From the NCBI GenBank assembly GCA_031267955.1, contig JAIRYB010000076.1:1-10096 (forward strand): a stretch of DNA of 10,096 nt, given 5' to 3'. Made by a program: the position numbers and the translations under genes. Below, one piece after another: positions 1-6,335 of this stretch. A model generated the notes under the pieces. The model was not told the DNA's origin. It was given only the letters and a program-made list of their open reading frames with translations, and did no database searches. Source of the stretch: Spirochaetaceae bacterium. GTDB lineage: Bacteria; Spirochaetota; Spirochaetia; Treponematales; Breznakiellaceae. Every line of letters starts with the position of its first letter. The stretch's first letter is position 1.

Positions 1-454
1 CCCCGGCTTCCCAAGAATATGCGTCCGGTGAATCTATCACGCTGCCCGGCCAGGGAGGTATGAGCGCGCCGGCCGGGGCGAGCTTTGCCGGCTGGACCGA
101 TGAGTACGGAAATACCTACCCGGCGGGTGAGTATTATACCGTAACGGGCAACGTAATCTTTACCGCACGATGGACTTACGGCGGAGGCCCCGTCGGCACT
201 GCCTTCTACAAGGTAAGTTATAGCGCCGGTGAGGGGGGATACGGCATACCCCCGGCTTCACAAGACTATGCGTCCGGTACATCTATCACGCTGCCCGGCC
301 AGGGTAATATGTCCACGTCAACCGGGGCGAGCTTTGCCGGCTGGACCGATGATTGGTACGGAGGTACTTACGCAGCGGGTGATCACTATACCGTAAATGG
401 CGACGTATTCTTTACCGCGCAATGGACTTATCGCGGAGGCCCCGTCGGCACTGC
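1..454 (+). repeat. Tandem coding repeat, ~83-residue InlB-type module
   Basis: Two tandem modules are conserved at the DNA level. The decamer ccccggcttc occurs at 1 and 250, and gcgtccggt at 21 and 270, giving a 249-base period. The block starting gcggaggccccgtcggcact occurs at 181 and 433, a 252-base period, because the second module has one extra codon in its D-x-Y-G segment. The window edge cuts the first copy, so the total copy number is not visible. Confidence 0.9.
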
Positions 455-827
455 TGATCCTTTTGAGGGAACCTGGGAGTCCGTACAAAGCAGCGTGGGT
501 TACGGTGTCACCTCTACAGTGACTGCCTCTGGGGGATTATACGAGCAATCTATGAAGGGGTCAGGATACTATGAAAGCGAAACACGGGGACTTGCCCGCG
601 GTACGTATACGGTTGAAGGTACTACCGTAACCATGACCTTTACTCAGATAAACAGGAATATGTTTAGCGGTGCGTCTTATTTATTGTATTCCCCGGAAAC
701 CTGGGCTACTTTTGACGATCTGGCCCCCAGCGAACAAGCGCAGCTCAGGGAAGCCGATGTGATAACCATAACGGGCGGGAATACTTTTATCATCAATAAC
801 GAAACGTATACCAAAATCGGCGGGTAG
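1..827 (+). CDS. InlB B-repeat surface protein, 3' part (5' end outside window)
   Basis: The reading frame is already open at base 3, where it encodes P-A-S-Q-E-Y-A-S-G, the same phrase that recurs in the next module. The ATG at 60 is therefore internal and the gene begins upstream of the window. About 274 residues are visible. Residues 1 to about 150 hold two copies of the Listeria-Bacteroides (InlB B-type) repeat, recognised by G-A-S-F-A-G-W-T-D, then a Y-x-V-x-G-(N/D)-V block and F-T-A-x-W-T-Y. Each copy ends in a G-G-P-V-G-T-A linker. The last ~120 residues start at F-E-G-T-W-E-S and end in T-F-I-I-N-N-E-T-Y-T-K-I; this is a beta-rich, lipocalin-like pattern common at the C-terminus of treponemal lipoproteins. 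Repeats of this family are typical of secreted or surface proteins, so a surface role is inferred. The signal peptide would lie upstream and cannot be seen. The ligand is unknown. Confidence 0.85.
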   Translation, partial: PASQEYASGESITLPGQGGMSAPAGASFAGWTDEYGNTYPAGEYYTVTGNVIFTARWTYGGGPVGTAFYKVSYSAGEGGYGIPPASQDYASGTSITLPGQGNMSTSTGASFAGWTDDWYGGTYAAGDHYTVNGDVFFTAQWTYRGGPVGTADPFEGTWESVQSSVGYGVTSTVTASGGLYEQSMKGSGYYESETRGLARGTYTVEGTTVTMTFTQINRNMFSGASYLLYSPETWATFDDLAPSEQAQLREADVITITGGNTFIINNETYTKIGG

Positions 828-883
828 AAGCAGGGGTGTCAGTCACCTTTTTCAAGATAGTAGAAGCAGGGGTGTCAGTCACC
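825..883 (+). repeat. Direct repeat pair, 23 bases, period 36
   Basis: The 23-base sequence tagaag-caggggtgtc-agtcacc occurs exactly at 825-847 and 861-883, with 13 bases between copies. Its core ggtgtcagtcacc is an imperfect palindrome with GGTG/CACC arms. The first copy begins with the TAG stop codon of the upstream gene, so the repeat directly abuts the coding region. The core resembles palindromes that flank or accompany REP-associated tyrosine transposases (RAYT) in many bacteria. That assignment is by resemblance, and no transposase gene lies in the window. Confidence 0.75.
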
Positions 884-903
884 AAATTTAAAGGTAACGC
901 AAA

Positions 904-916
904 GGTGCCAGGCACC
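904..916. repeat. Palindrome ggtgccaggcacc, related to the 825-883 repeats
   Basis: GGTGCC-A-GGCACC is a perfect inverted repeat around one central base. It shares the GGTG/CACC arms with the copies at 835-847 and 871-883. The bases after the second and third cores also match (caccaaattt and caccgaattt), so the three are probably diverged copies of one palindromic element. No T-run follows, so it is a weak candidate for an intrinsic terminator. Confidence 0.65.
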
Positions 917-927
917 GAATTTCGGCC

Positions 928-956
928 TTGCAATTTATCCTATACCCATGTATAGT
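928..956 (+). promoter_or_regulatory. Sigma70-like promoter of the radical SAM operon
   Basis: TTGCAA (928-933) and TATAGT (951-956) are separated by 17 bases. The -10 box ends 6 bases before the ATG at 963, so transcription would begin at or beside the start codon. A competing -10, TATCCT at 936-941, ends 6 bases before an alternative ATG at 948 but has no good -35. No Shine-Dalgarno sequence precedes either ATG. Confidence 0.55.
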
Positions 957-962
957 ATTGGT

Positions 963-2273
963 ATGGAACTCAGCGAGAAAATCGCCGTGCTTTCGGCGGC
1001 TGCGAAGTACGACGCGTCCTGCGCGTCTTCCGGGAGCGGCAGGGCGGGCGACGGGTTTTCCGGCGGAAAAGGCGGGGGAGGCAGGCGGCAGGGCGCGTTC
1101 TTCGGGGCAACGCTGCCCGCCGGGGTCTGCCATAGCTGGACTGAGGACGGCAGGTGCGTGAGCCTGCTCAAGGTGCTTTATTCCAACGTGTGCCGCTTCG
1201 ACTGTAGTTACTGCGTCAACCGGGCCTCCGCCGATACCCGCCGCGCGTCTTTTACTACAGAGGAGCTGATAACCCTTACCTGCGAATTCTACCGCCATAA
1301 TTATATCGAAGGGCTTTTTCTGTCTTCCGGAATATTTGCCGATCCGGATATTGTAATGGAAAAACTTGTCGAAACAGCGCGGAAACTGCGTACCGAGGCG
1401 GGTTTCGGCGGCTATATCCACCTTCAGATTATCCCCGGCTCCGGGGCCAAATTTATACGGCCAGCCGGACTCTGGGCGGACCGGCTTTCGGCGAATATTG
1501 AGCTTCCAACGGATAAAAGCCTGACGCGCCTGGCGCCCCAGAAATCGGGAAAGCTGATCTTCGGGGCGATGGAAGAGGTCCTGGCGGCGGAAAATGAAAA
1601 CAGCGAGGACAGGCGGAGGAGCCGGGCCTTCCATCCGGGCAGGGAGGCGCCGGCGTTCGCGCCCGCCGGGCAAAGCACCCAGCTTATCGTGGGGGTTTCC
1701 GCGGAAAACGACCGGCAGATCATCACCCTTTCGGGGGCGCTTTACCGGAAATTTTTCCTTAGGCGCGTGTACTATTCCGCCTATACGCCGGTGGGCGTGC
1801 CGGGCGGCGGGGGTATCCCGGATCCCCGGCTCCCGGAAATCAGCGGCCCCCCTCTGGCGCGGGAACACCGGCTCTACCAGGCGGACTGGCTCCTGCGTTT
1901 CTACCATTTTTCCCCGGAAGAAATACTTGAGGGCGATTCCGTCCATCTGGATATACAGGTGGACCCGAAAACCGCCTGGGCTTTAAGGCACCCGGAACGT
2001 TTCCCGGTGGAACTGGGCCGCGCCGATTACGAAGAGCTGCTCCGGGTACCCGGCGTGGGGGCGACATCGGCCCGGCGCATTATCGAGCAGCGGCGGTCCC
2101 GCTCCCTGTCCTACGAGGGGCTGCGGCGCATCGGGGTGGTCCTGAAACGCGCCCGTTATTTTATCACGGTGGCGGGCGCGGCCATCGACCGCCTGGATGA
2201 CCCAAAAAGGGTGCGGCGGGTTATCGCCGGTACCGACGGCGGCGGACTCCAGCTTCCGCTGTTCGATTTTTAA
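963..2273 (+). CDS. Radical SAM DNA modification/repair protein (TIGR03916-like)
   Basis: This 436-residue protein matches the 'putative DNA modification/repair radical SAM protein' family. Its start, M-E-L-S-E-K-I-A-V-L, leads into A-A-K-Y-D-A-S-C-A-S-S-G, the family's usual N-terminus, which favours ATG 963 over the in-frame ATG at 948. Cys77, Cys81 and Cys84 in V-C-R-F-D-C-S-Y-C form the CX3CX2C motif that binds the 4Fe-4S cluster used to cleave S-adenosylmethionine. Other family phrases are D-G-R-C-V-S-L-L-K, N-Y-I-E-G-L-F-L-S-S-G-I, G-Y-I-H-L and A-G-Q-S-T-Q-L-I-V-G. Residues ~356-385 (E-L-L-R-V-P-G-V-G, then S-A-R-R-I-I) are a helix-hairpin-helix, which suggests DNA binding. The reaction and substrate of this family are not known to me. 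A Gly/Arg-rich stretch at residues ~23-45 and a segment before A-G-Q-S-T look like local insertions. The gene at 2285 follows after 11 bases and is the family's usual partner. Confidence 0.9.
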   Translation: MELSEKIAVLSAAAKYDASCASSGSGRAGDGFSGGKGGGGRRQGAFFGATLPAGVCHSWTEDGRCVSLLKVLYSNVCRFDCSYCVNRASADTRRASFTTEELITLTCEFYRHNYIEGLFLSSGIFADPDIVMEKLVETARKLRTEAGFGGYIHLQIIPGSGAKFIRPAGLWADRLSANIELPTDKSLTRLAPQKSGKLIFGAMEEVLAAENENSEDRRRSRAFHPGREAPAFAPAGQSTQLIVGVSAENDRQIITLSGALYRKFFLRRVYYSAYTPVGVPGGGGIPDPRLPEISGPPLAREHRLYQADWLLRFYHFSPEEILEGDSVHLDIQVDPKTAWALRHPERFPVELGRADYEELLRVPGVGATSARRIIEQRRSRSLSYEGLRRIGVVLKRARYFITVAGAAIDRLDDPKRVRRVIAGTDGGGLQLPLFDF

Positions 2274-2284
2274 GGGGAAATACG

Positions 2285-3103
2285 ATGAGGGATTTAATTG
2301 ACGACGAAAACGCCGGGGAATTTTTTGATGTGCCGGGGCTGGGCGAATACCTGCGGCGCGCCAGCCGCGAAGCGCGGGCGGGGCAGGGCGGGCTTTTTGA
2401 GGAGGCCCCTGGCCCGGAACCTGCTGATTTAGCCGCGCTTGTCCCCCTGGAACTCCGCGGGCTTTCGCTTTACGGGTACAACGCGGCCGTCCTTGCCGCC
2501 ATGAGCGAGCCCCTGCCCGCCGGATCTATCCGGCGCTTCTGCGGCAGGCTGGTTTCCGCCGCGGAACGCGCCGGCGGTAAAAATAACGGCCTTTCCGCCG
2601 GGCCGCAGGCACAGCTTGCCGCAGACGCCGCCGCGGGCGACCGCGGCGACGATGATACAAGGGCCGTGCTGGAAGCCGCCGCCAAAGTTACCCGCGAGAT
2701 TGACCGGCTGCGCGGCCTGCTGCGTTTCTGCCTGGACAGGGCGGGAATGTACATCGCCCGGTGTGCGCCGGATCATTTCGCGCTTCCCGCCCTGGCCGGG
2801 TACTTTGAGACGCGCTTCGGCGGGACGCCCTGGGCAATTATCGACGAAAAGCGCCGCCTTGCCCTGGCAAGGTTCCCCGGCGAAACACCCCGCCTCGCCG
2901 GCCTATCCGCTTTTACGGAAACCGCCGTTCCGCCGGGAGCCACAGCCGGCGAAGGCCCGGCCCCGGACCGCTGGGAAGAGTTCTGGCGGACCTACCACCG
3001 CTCCGTGAACAACAAGGACCGGGAAAACCCGGGCCTCCAGCGCCGGTTCATGCCGGAACGGTACTGGAAGTACCTTGCGGAAATGCGGCCGCCTTTGCCG
3101 TAG
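2285..3103 (+). CDS. Radical SAM-linked DNA metabolism protein (TIGR03915/DUF4130-like)
   Basis: This 272-residue protein is the usual companion of the radical SAM gene just upstream. AAGGGG at 2272-2277 overlaps the previous TAA stop and lies 7 bases before the ATG, so the two are almost certainly co-transcribed. Family signatures fill the second half: A-A-K-V-T-R-E-I-D-R-L-R-G-L-L-R-F, then A-R-C-A-P-D-H-F, P-W-A-I-I-D-E-K-R, and at the C-terminus W-R-T-Y-H-R-S-V-N, R-E-N-P-G-L-Q-R-R-F-M-P and R-Y-W-K-Y-L-A-E-M. Some relatives are fused to a family 4-type uracil-DNA glycosylase; here no glycosylase domain follows. The first ~90 residues match the family poorly: I cannot find the usual N-terminal Y-D-G-(S/T)-F-E-G motif, although L-F-E-E-A-P may correspond to a downstream landmark. 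The biochemical role is unknown; a part in DNA repair or modification is inferred from the partner. Confidence 0.85.
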   Translation: MRDLIDDENAGEFFDVPGLGEYLRRASREARAGQGGLFEEAPGPEPADLAALVPLELRGLSLYGYNAAVLAAMSEPLPAGSIRRFCGRLVSAAERAGGKNNGLSAGPQAQLAADAAAGDRGDDDTRAVLEAAAKVTREIDRLRGLLRFCLDRAGMYIARCAPDHFALPALAGYFETRFGGTPWAIIDEKRRLALARFPGETPRLAGLSAFTETAVPPGATAGEGPAPDRWEEFWRTYHRSVNNKDRENPGLQRRFMPERYWKYLAEMRPPLP

Positions 3104-3142
3104 CAGGCAATAGCTAAACCGGTAATTACAAAAAGCCCGCGA

Positions 3143-4411
3143 TTACGGATTCCGGTTGATTCGGAACCAGTCGGCAAGGCGGCGGTTCAGATCGGCGGCG
3201 GCGGTTTCGCCGCGGGTACGGTCGTGGAGGTAGGGCAGAATCACCTGGCGCTTAATGGCCATCCAGTTATGGGGAAGTATATTGGGCGGCGACAGGGCGG
3301 CTTCCGGGGGCATATGCCCGAGCAGGCCGGGATAATAACGGGGGAAAACCTGTTCCGTTACAATACGCATGGCGGAAAAGCCGCCCCCGATTCCGAAGAG
3401 GGTTTCGCTCATTCCGCGCCGCTTGCTTTCTTCCAGGAGGAGGCGCTGGGTGTCTTCGCGGAAAAACCACCGGGTAAAGGCGTCGGCGGCTTTTTTCGCC
3501 CGGGCGGTTTTACTGATGCCGTAGTAAGTGGTGTTTTCCACAAGCGGAATGGTTCCGTCGTTTCCGGCAATCCAGCGGAAATCAAGGCTGTTCTGCTGTT
3601 CGCCGGCCAGGGTAAAAAATTCGGAGCTTTCCAGATAGCAGAAAAGGACGCGCCCGGAAATGGCGAGTTTTGCCTGGGGGACGAAAAAATACTTAAAGGC
3701 AAAATCATTTTCCATACTGGCATTGGCGTCGTTGATCCAGCCGTGGATATACTGAATCGATTCCTCCAGTGCCGCGGAATCCCAGGCAAGGGGTTCGGCT
3801 TCCCGGAACCCGGTATTAAAAAGGGTGGCGGTAACAAAGATAAATTCCTCGTTCCAGAAAGGGGAGAATCCCATCTGCGTAAAAGCGCCGCCGGATTCCC
3901 TGTCGTAGGCCCTGCCTATTTCCTTGATTTCCCCGGGGCTGATGACAAACAGGCCGGGAAGCAGATGGCTGTTACTTCCGGAAAAAGCCAGGGCCGGAAT
4001 ATTAAACGCGACGGGAAGCAAATACTGCTTCTCATCAATTTTGCCCAGCGAGAGCAGCCTCGAATAAAAGGCGCCGCCGTCTATCCCTTTTTTAAGGAGG
4101 TAGTCCAGAGGTTTAAAAAGGCTGCGGGTGGAAGCGCTTTTTAACCAGCTTCCGACTACAATATCCGGATTATCCCCGTCGCCGGCCAGTTCCCGCGTAA
4201 GGGAGGCGGTATAACGCGTTTCTATCCTGTATTCATCCTGGCTGGAATTGAAGTACTCGGCATAAATGGCAAATTCAGGGCGGTCAGTCCGGACAATCGC
4301 CGTATTGGGCTCCCAAAAACCGCAGGACGCAAATAATAACGCGGCAAGAATTGCGGGGAGTTTGCGGGGCAAGCCGGTACCGCGGGTTTCCGAAAAACAG
4401 GGCTTTCTCAT
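3143..4411 (-). CDS. Extracellular solute-binding lipoprotein (family 1 type)
   Basis: This 422-residue protein has a lipoprotein signal: basic residues, then L-P-A-I-L-A-A-L-L-F-A-S-C with Cys30 as the lipidated residue. Phe at -3 is loose for a standard lipobox but acceptable in spirochaetes. The mature part resembles ABC-type sugar-binding proteins: F-A-I-Y-A-E-Y-F-N near the start, N-P-D-I-V-V-G-S-W-L, then L-L-P-V-A-F-N-I-P-A-L-A-F, I-P-L-V-E-N-T-T-Y-Y-G-I-S and A-A-D-A-F-T-R-W-F. It would capture a solute, possibly a carbohydrate, at the cell surface or in the periplasm; the ligand cannot be told. No permease or ATPase genes adjoin, so it is an orphan component. ATG 4411 is preferred over a TTG at 4414 because the promoter spacing fits it. 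The gene is convergent with the one ending at 3103 and divergent from 4477. Confidence 0.8.
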   Translation of the reverse strand: MRKPCFSETRGTGLPRKLPAILAALLFASCGFWEPNTAIVRTDRPEFAIYAEYFNSSQDEYRIETRYTASLTRELAGDGDNPDIVVGSWLKSASTRSLFKPLDYLLKKGIDGGAFYSRLLSLGKIDEKQYLLPVAFNIPALAFSGSNSHLLPGLFVISPGEIKEIGRAYDRESGGAFTQMGFSPFWNEEFIFVTATLFNTGFREAEPLAWDSAALEESIQYIHGWINDANASMENDFAFKYFFVPQAKLAISGRVLFCYLESSEFFTLAGEQQNSLDFRWIAGNDGTIPLVENTTYYGISKTARAKKAADAFTRWFFREDTQRLLLEESKRRGMSETLFGIGGGFSAMRIVTEQVFPRYYPGLLGHMPPEAALSPPNILPHNWMAIKRQVILPYLHDRTRGETAAADLNRRLADWFRINRNP

Positions 4412-4417
4412 CAAAAC

Positions 4418-4447
4418 ATCCTATTATCCCCATTTAGCGCTTGTCAA
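4418..4447 (-). promoter_or_regulatory. Promoter of the solute-binding lipoprotein gene
   Basis: On the minus strand, TTGACA (4447-4442) and TAGGAT (4423-4418) are 18 bases apart. The -10 box ends 6 bases before the ATG at 4411, which predicts a leaderless transcript; no Shine-Dalgarno sequence is present. The -35 overlaps that of the divergent promoter at 4441. Confidence 0.55.
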
Positions 4448-4469
4448 TCCCGAAATTTCGGGTTATCCT
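4441..4469 (+). promoter_or_regulatory. Promoter of the 4477 gene
   Basis: TTGTCA (4441-4446) and TATCCT (4464-4469) are 17 bases apart, and the -10 ends 7 bases before the ATG at 4477. TATAAC (4469-4474) is an alternative -10 but is too far from this -35. No Shine-Dalgarno sequence is visible. Confidence 0.55.
4449..4462. promoter_or_regulatory. Perfect 14-bp palindrome, candidate operator
   Basis: CCCGAAATTTCGGG reads identically on both strands. It lies entirely between the -35 and -10 of the plus-strand promoter and immediately upstream of the -35 of the minus-strand promoter. A dimeric regulator bound here could block the 4477 gene and also affect the lipoprotein gene. The regulator is not identifiable from this window. 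Confidence 0.5.
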
Positions 4470-4476
4470 ATAACAA

Positions 4477-4962
4477 ATGGATTTCGATTATGTACAGGAT
4501 CCTGCCATCCTCCAGATGGTTGAAAAACTTGGCGAACATTACCGGGCCAATATTGACACCCGTTTTATCCGTACCGCCCTGTTACAGATCCCCCTGGACA
4601 AAAACCAATGGGACCTTGTAGAGGATCTTACCAAGGAAGACCAACTCCGTTTCCAGGGTTACGTGCTGGAGAATCTGTACCGCGAGCTTGCGGCCACGGC
4701 AAGGCTGGTTTCCCTGGCCCGCCGGAATCTGATCCCGAATATACGGAACCGGGTATCGCTCTCGGGTTCCGGCTCCGGTTCAGACCGTATCCTGCGGGAT
4801 ATGGCGGTGAACGCCTTCGGGACCAACGTGGATATTCTTGAGAAAATGGTAAAAGAGATTTTTGCCGCCCTGGTACAGATGGACAAGGCCGACCAGAAAC
4901 ACGGCCGCCGCCCGCTCTATTCCCAAATGCCCGAACTCGCGGACCTTATCGGGACCCTGTAA
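4477..4962 (+). CDS. Uncharacterised helical protein
   Basis: I do not recognise this 161-residue protein. It has no signal peptide or membrane segment and is probably cytoplasmic. The predicted character is mainly alpha-helical and charged: residues ~9-80 and ~103-140 look like amphipathic helices. They are separated by a Ser/Gly linker, S-G-S-G-S-G-S, at residues 96-102. The C-terminus (P-E-L-A-D-L-I-G-T-L) is a short hydrophobic helix. No catalytic motif is evident. Coding potential is supported by codon use like the neighbours', a frame with clean start and stop, and a promoter placed directly before ATG 4477. It is divergent from the solute-binding lipoprotein gene and shares its control region, so co-regulation is possible. 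The next gene on this strand is separated by the minus-strand aminotransferase, so it is probably monocistronic. Confidence 0.75.
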   Translation: MDFDYVQDPAILQMVEKLGEHYRANIDTRFIRTALLQIPLDKNQWDLVEDLTKEDQLRFQGYVLENLYRELAATARLVSLARRNLIPNIRNRVSLSGSGSGSDRILRDMAVNAFGTNVDILEKMVKEIFAALVQMDKADQKHGRRPLYSQMPELADLIGTL

Positions 4963-4968
4963 GCCGCC

Positions 4969-4993
4969 AAAACGCCCGCCCCTCTCCGGCGGG
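4969..4993 (-). terminator. Probable terminator of the aminotransferase gene
   Basis: CCCGCC (4975-4980) and GGCGGG (4988-4993) form a 6-bp GC stem with a 7-base loop. Read on the minus strand, the stem is followed after two bases by TTTT (4972-4969), as expected downstream of the gene that ends at 5031. The T-run is short, so termination may be modest. On the plus strand no T-run follows. Confidence 0.45.
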
Positions 4994-5030
4994 TAGATAT
5001 TAAAAAAGCGGGGCGCAAGGCGGCGGTATT

Positions 5031-6326
5031 TCAGGCCGGGGCGGATTTAGACGCGGTTTCGTAGATCGTTTCATAAACACCGGGAATGTCTTTTTCCTCT
5101 ATCGCCGCGAAAGTGACGCGGAGGTAGTCTTCGCCCAGGGCGACGGCGCCGATTCCGCGGTCAAGGAGCGCCCGGCGCAGGGTTTCCGCGTCTACGCCGT
5201 TGCAGCGAAAACTCATGAAATAGCCCGAATTAAAGGGCAGCGGGCTGAGTACAGAGTGGCCGGGATGGGATATGATAAATTGTTTTACCGCCTGGTAACG
5301 GCCTTTAAGGAGACGGAAAAATTTTTCCTTTTCAACGGAGCTGCGCTTGTCCGCCATTGTTTTGAGCATCAGATTTTGGGCGGGGGTATTGGCGCAGGAA
5401 ACCGAGGACCGGATAATGCCCATGTATTTTTTGATTAGCGCGTCGCAGTGCCCCTGTTCCAGGCCTTTTGAACCCAGGGTGACAAAGGCCATCCTGAAAC
5501 CCCAGGTGTAATCTTCCTTGGTAGGGCCGTCGAGCTTGACGGCCAGCACCCGCTCGTGGAGGTTTACAAGCCGGCCGAAAATTGATTCCTGTATAATATC
5601 TTCCTCGTAGAAAAGGCCGAAATAAGCGTCGTCACAGAGTACCAGCGCGTCCCTCCCGCTTTCGGCAATTTCCAGGATCATGCCTACCAGCGCGTCTTCC
5701 TCCTTTCTGGTAGGCGAGTAGCCGGAAGGGTTATTGGGAAAATTGAGGATAATTCTGAGAGGTTCGCTTTCCGCCCCGTGTTTCATGGTTTTTTCAATAG
5801 CCTTGAGGTCCAGGCCCGGCCCCCCGTTAAAAAAGCCGACGGTCGTAAAATTTGCCTCCCGCCTGTCCCTGAAGATAAGGCCGTAATTGTCCCAGCAGGG
5901 ATCGCTCGCGATAATCGTCTGGGAAGGGTCCAGAAAAAGATCGGCGGTATAGGATATTCCCGCTGTTATGCCGGGAACAACTATGGGCAGGCTTAAATGT
6001 TCCGCCTTTATTGAAGGGTTCTTCAGGAGAAGCTGCTCTTTCCAGGCCTGCCGCGCTTTTTCGATTCCCGCGGTGGGGGCGTAAGCTACGGTTTCCTCGG
6101 GGCTGAGGCCGGGAAGCTCGGCCGCAATGGCGGACATTATCAGGGGCCTGCCGCCGGAATACGCCATGCCGATGGTGGCGTTAGCCGTAAACGCCCTGGC
6201 CTTAGCCTCGGCGGACTGGGCGATAATGCCCCTGGGAAAGTAGATGCGCCTGCCGAGGCCGGACAGAAGCCTGCCCGCGACAGTGCCCTCAAGCACGGAG
6301 TTGAGTTCAAGAGCCAGCGGATTCAT
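5031..6326 (-). CDS. PLP-dependent aminotransferase, class I/II fold
   Basis: This 431-residue enzyme should transfer an amino group between an amino acid and a 2-oxo acid using pyridoxal phosphate, in the cytoplasm. Family motifs are N-F-P-N-N-P-S-G at residues 195-202, C-D-D-A-Y-F-G at ~231-237 (the Asp/Tyr pair near the cofactor), and K-L-D-G-P-T-K-E-D-Y at ~264-273. In the last of these, Lys270 is the likely Schiff-base lysine, followed by W-G-F-R. The D-G-x-T-K-E-D-Y form and the M-N-P-L-A-x-E-L-N start are typical of a bacterial aminotransferase subgroup whose substrate I cannot specify. Starting at ATG 6326 gives that family N-terminus. The longer frame from TTG 6365 begins inside what looks like a -35 box and is rejected. 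No Shine-Dalgarno sequence is present. It is divergent from the UPF0158-GNAT gene and is probably transcribed alone. Confidence 0.9.
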   Translation of the reverse strand: MNPLALELNSVLEGTVAGRLLSGLGRRIYFPRGIIAQSAEAKARAFTANATIGMAYSGGRPLIMSAIAAELPGLSPEETVAYAPTAGIEKARQAWKEQLLLKNPSIKAEHLSLPIVVPGITAGISYTADLFLDPSQTIIASDPCWDNYGLIFRDRREANFTTVGFFNGGPGLDLKAIEKTMKHGAESEPLRIILNFPNNPSGYSPTRKEEDALVGMILEIAESGRDALVLCDDAYFGLFYEEDIIQESIFGRLVNLHERVLAVKLDGPTKEDYTWGFRMAFVTLGSKGLEQGHCDALIKKYMGIIRSSVSCANTPAQNLMLKTMADKRSSVEKEKFFRLLKGRYQAVKQFIISHPGHSVLSPLPFNSGYFMSFRCNGVDAETLRRALLDRGIGAVALGEDYLRVTFAAIEEKDIPGVYETIYETASKSAPA

Positions 6327-6335
6327 ATTAAGGAA

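Noticed and set aside
60..827. ATG 60 as the true start of the repeat protein
   Set aside because: The frame is open from base 3 and encodes the same repeat phrase as the next module, so the gene continues upstream of the window.
825..883. CRISPR array
   Set aside because: There are only two exact 23-base copies with a 13-base gap; no array of spacers and no cas genes are present.
888..1946. Long minus-strand open frame (352 codons)
   Set aside because: It is antisense to the radical SAM gene, has no recognisable domain, and is rich in Arg/Pro/Gly as expected from GC-rich antisense DNA.
3094..3110. Terminator hairpin TTGCC-gtagca-GGCAA after the TIGR03915-like gene
   Set aside because: The stem has only 5 bp, overlaps the end of the coding region, and is not followed by a T-run.
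3224..4144. Long plus-strand open frame (306 codons)
   Set aside because: It is a shadow of the solute-binding lipoprotein gene; the minus-strand product has a signal peptide and family motifs, while this one has none.
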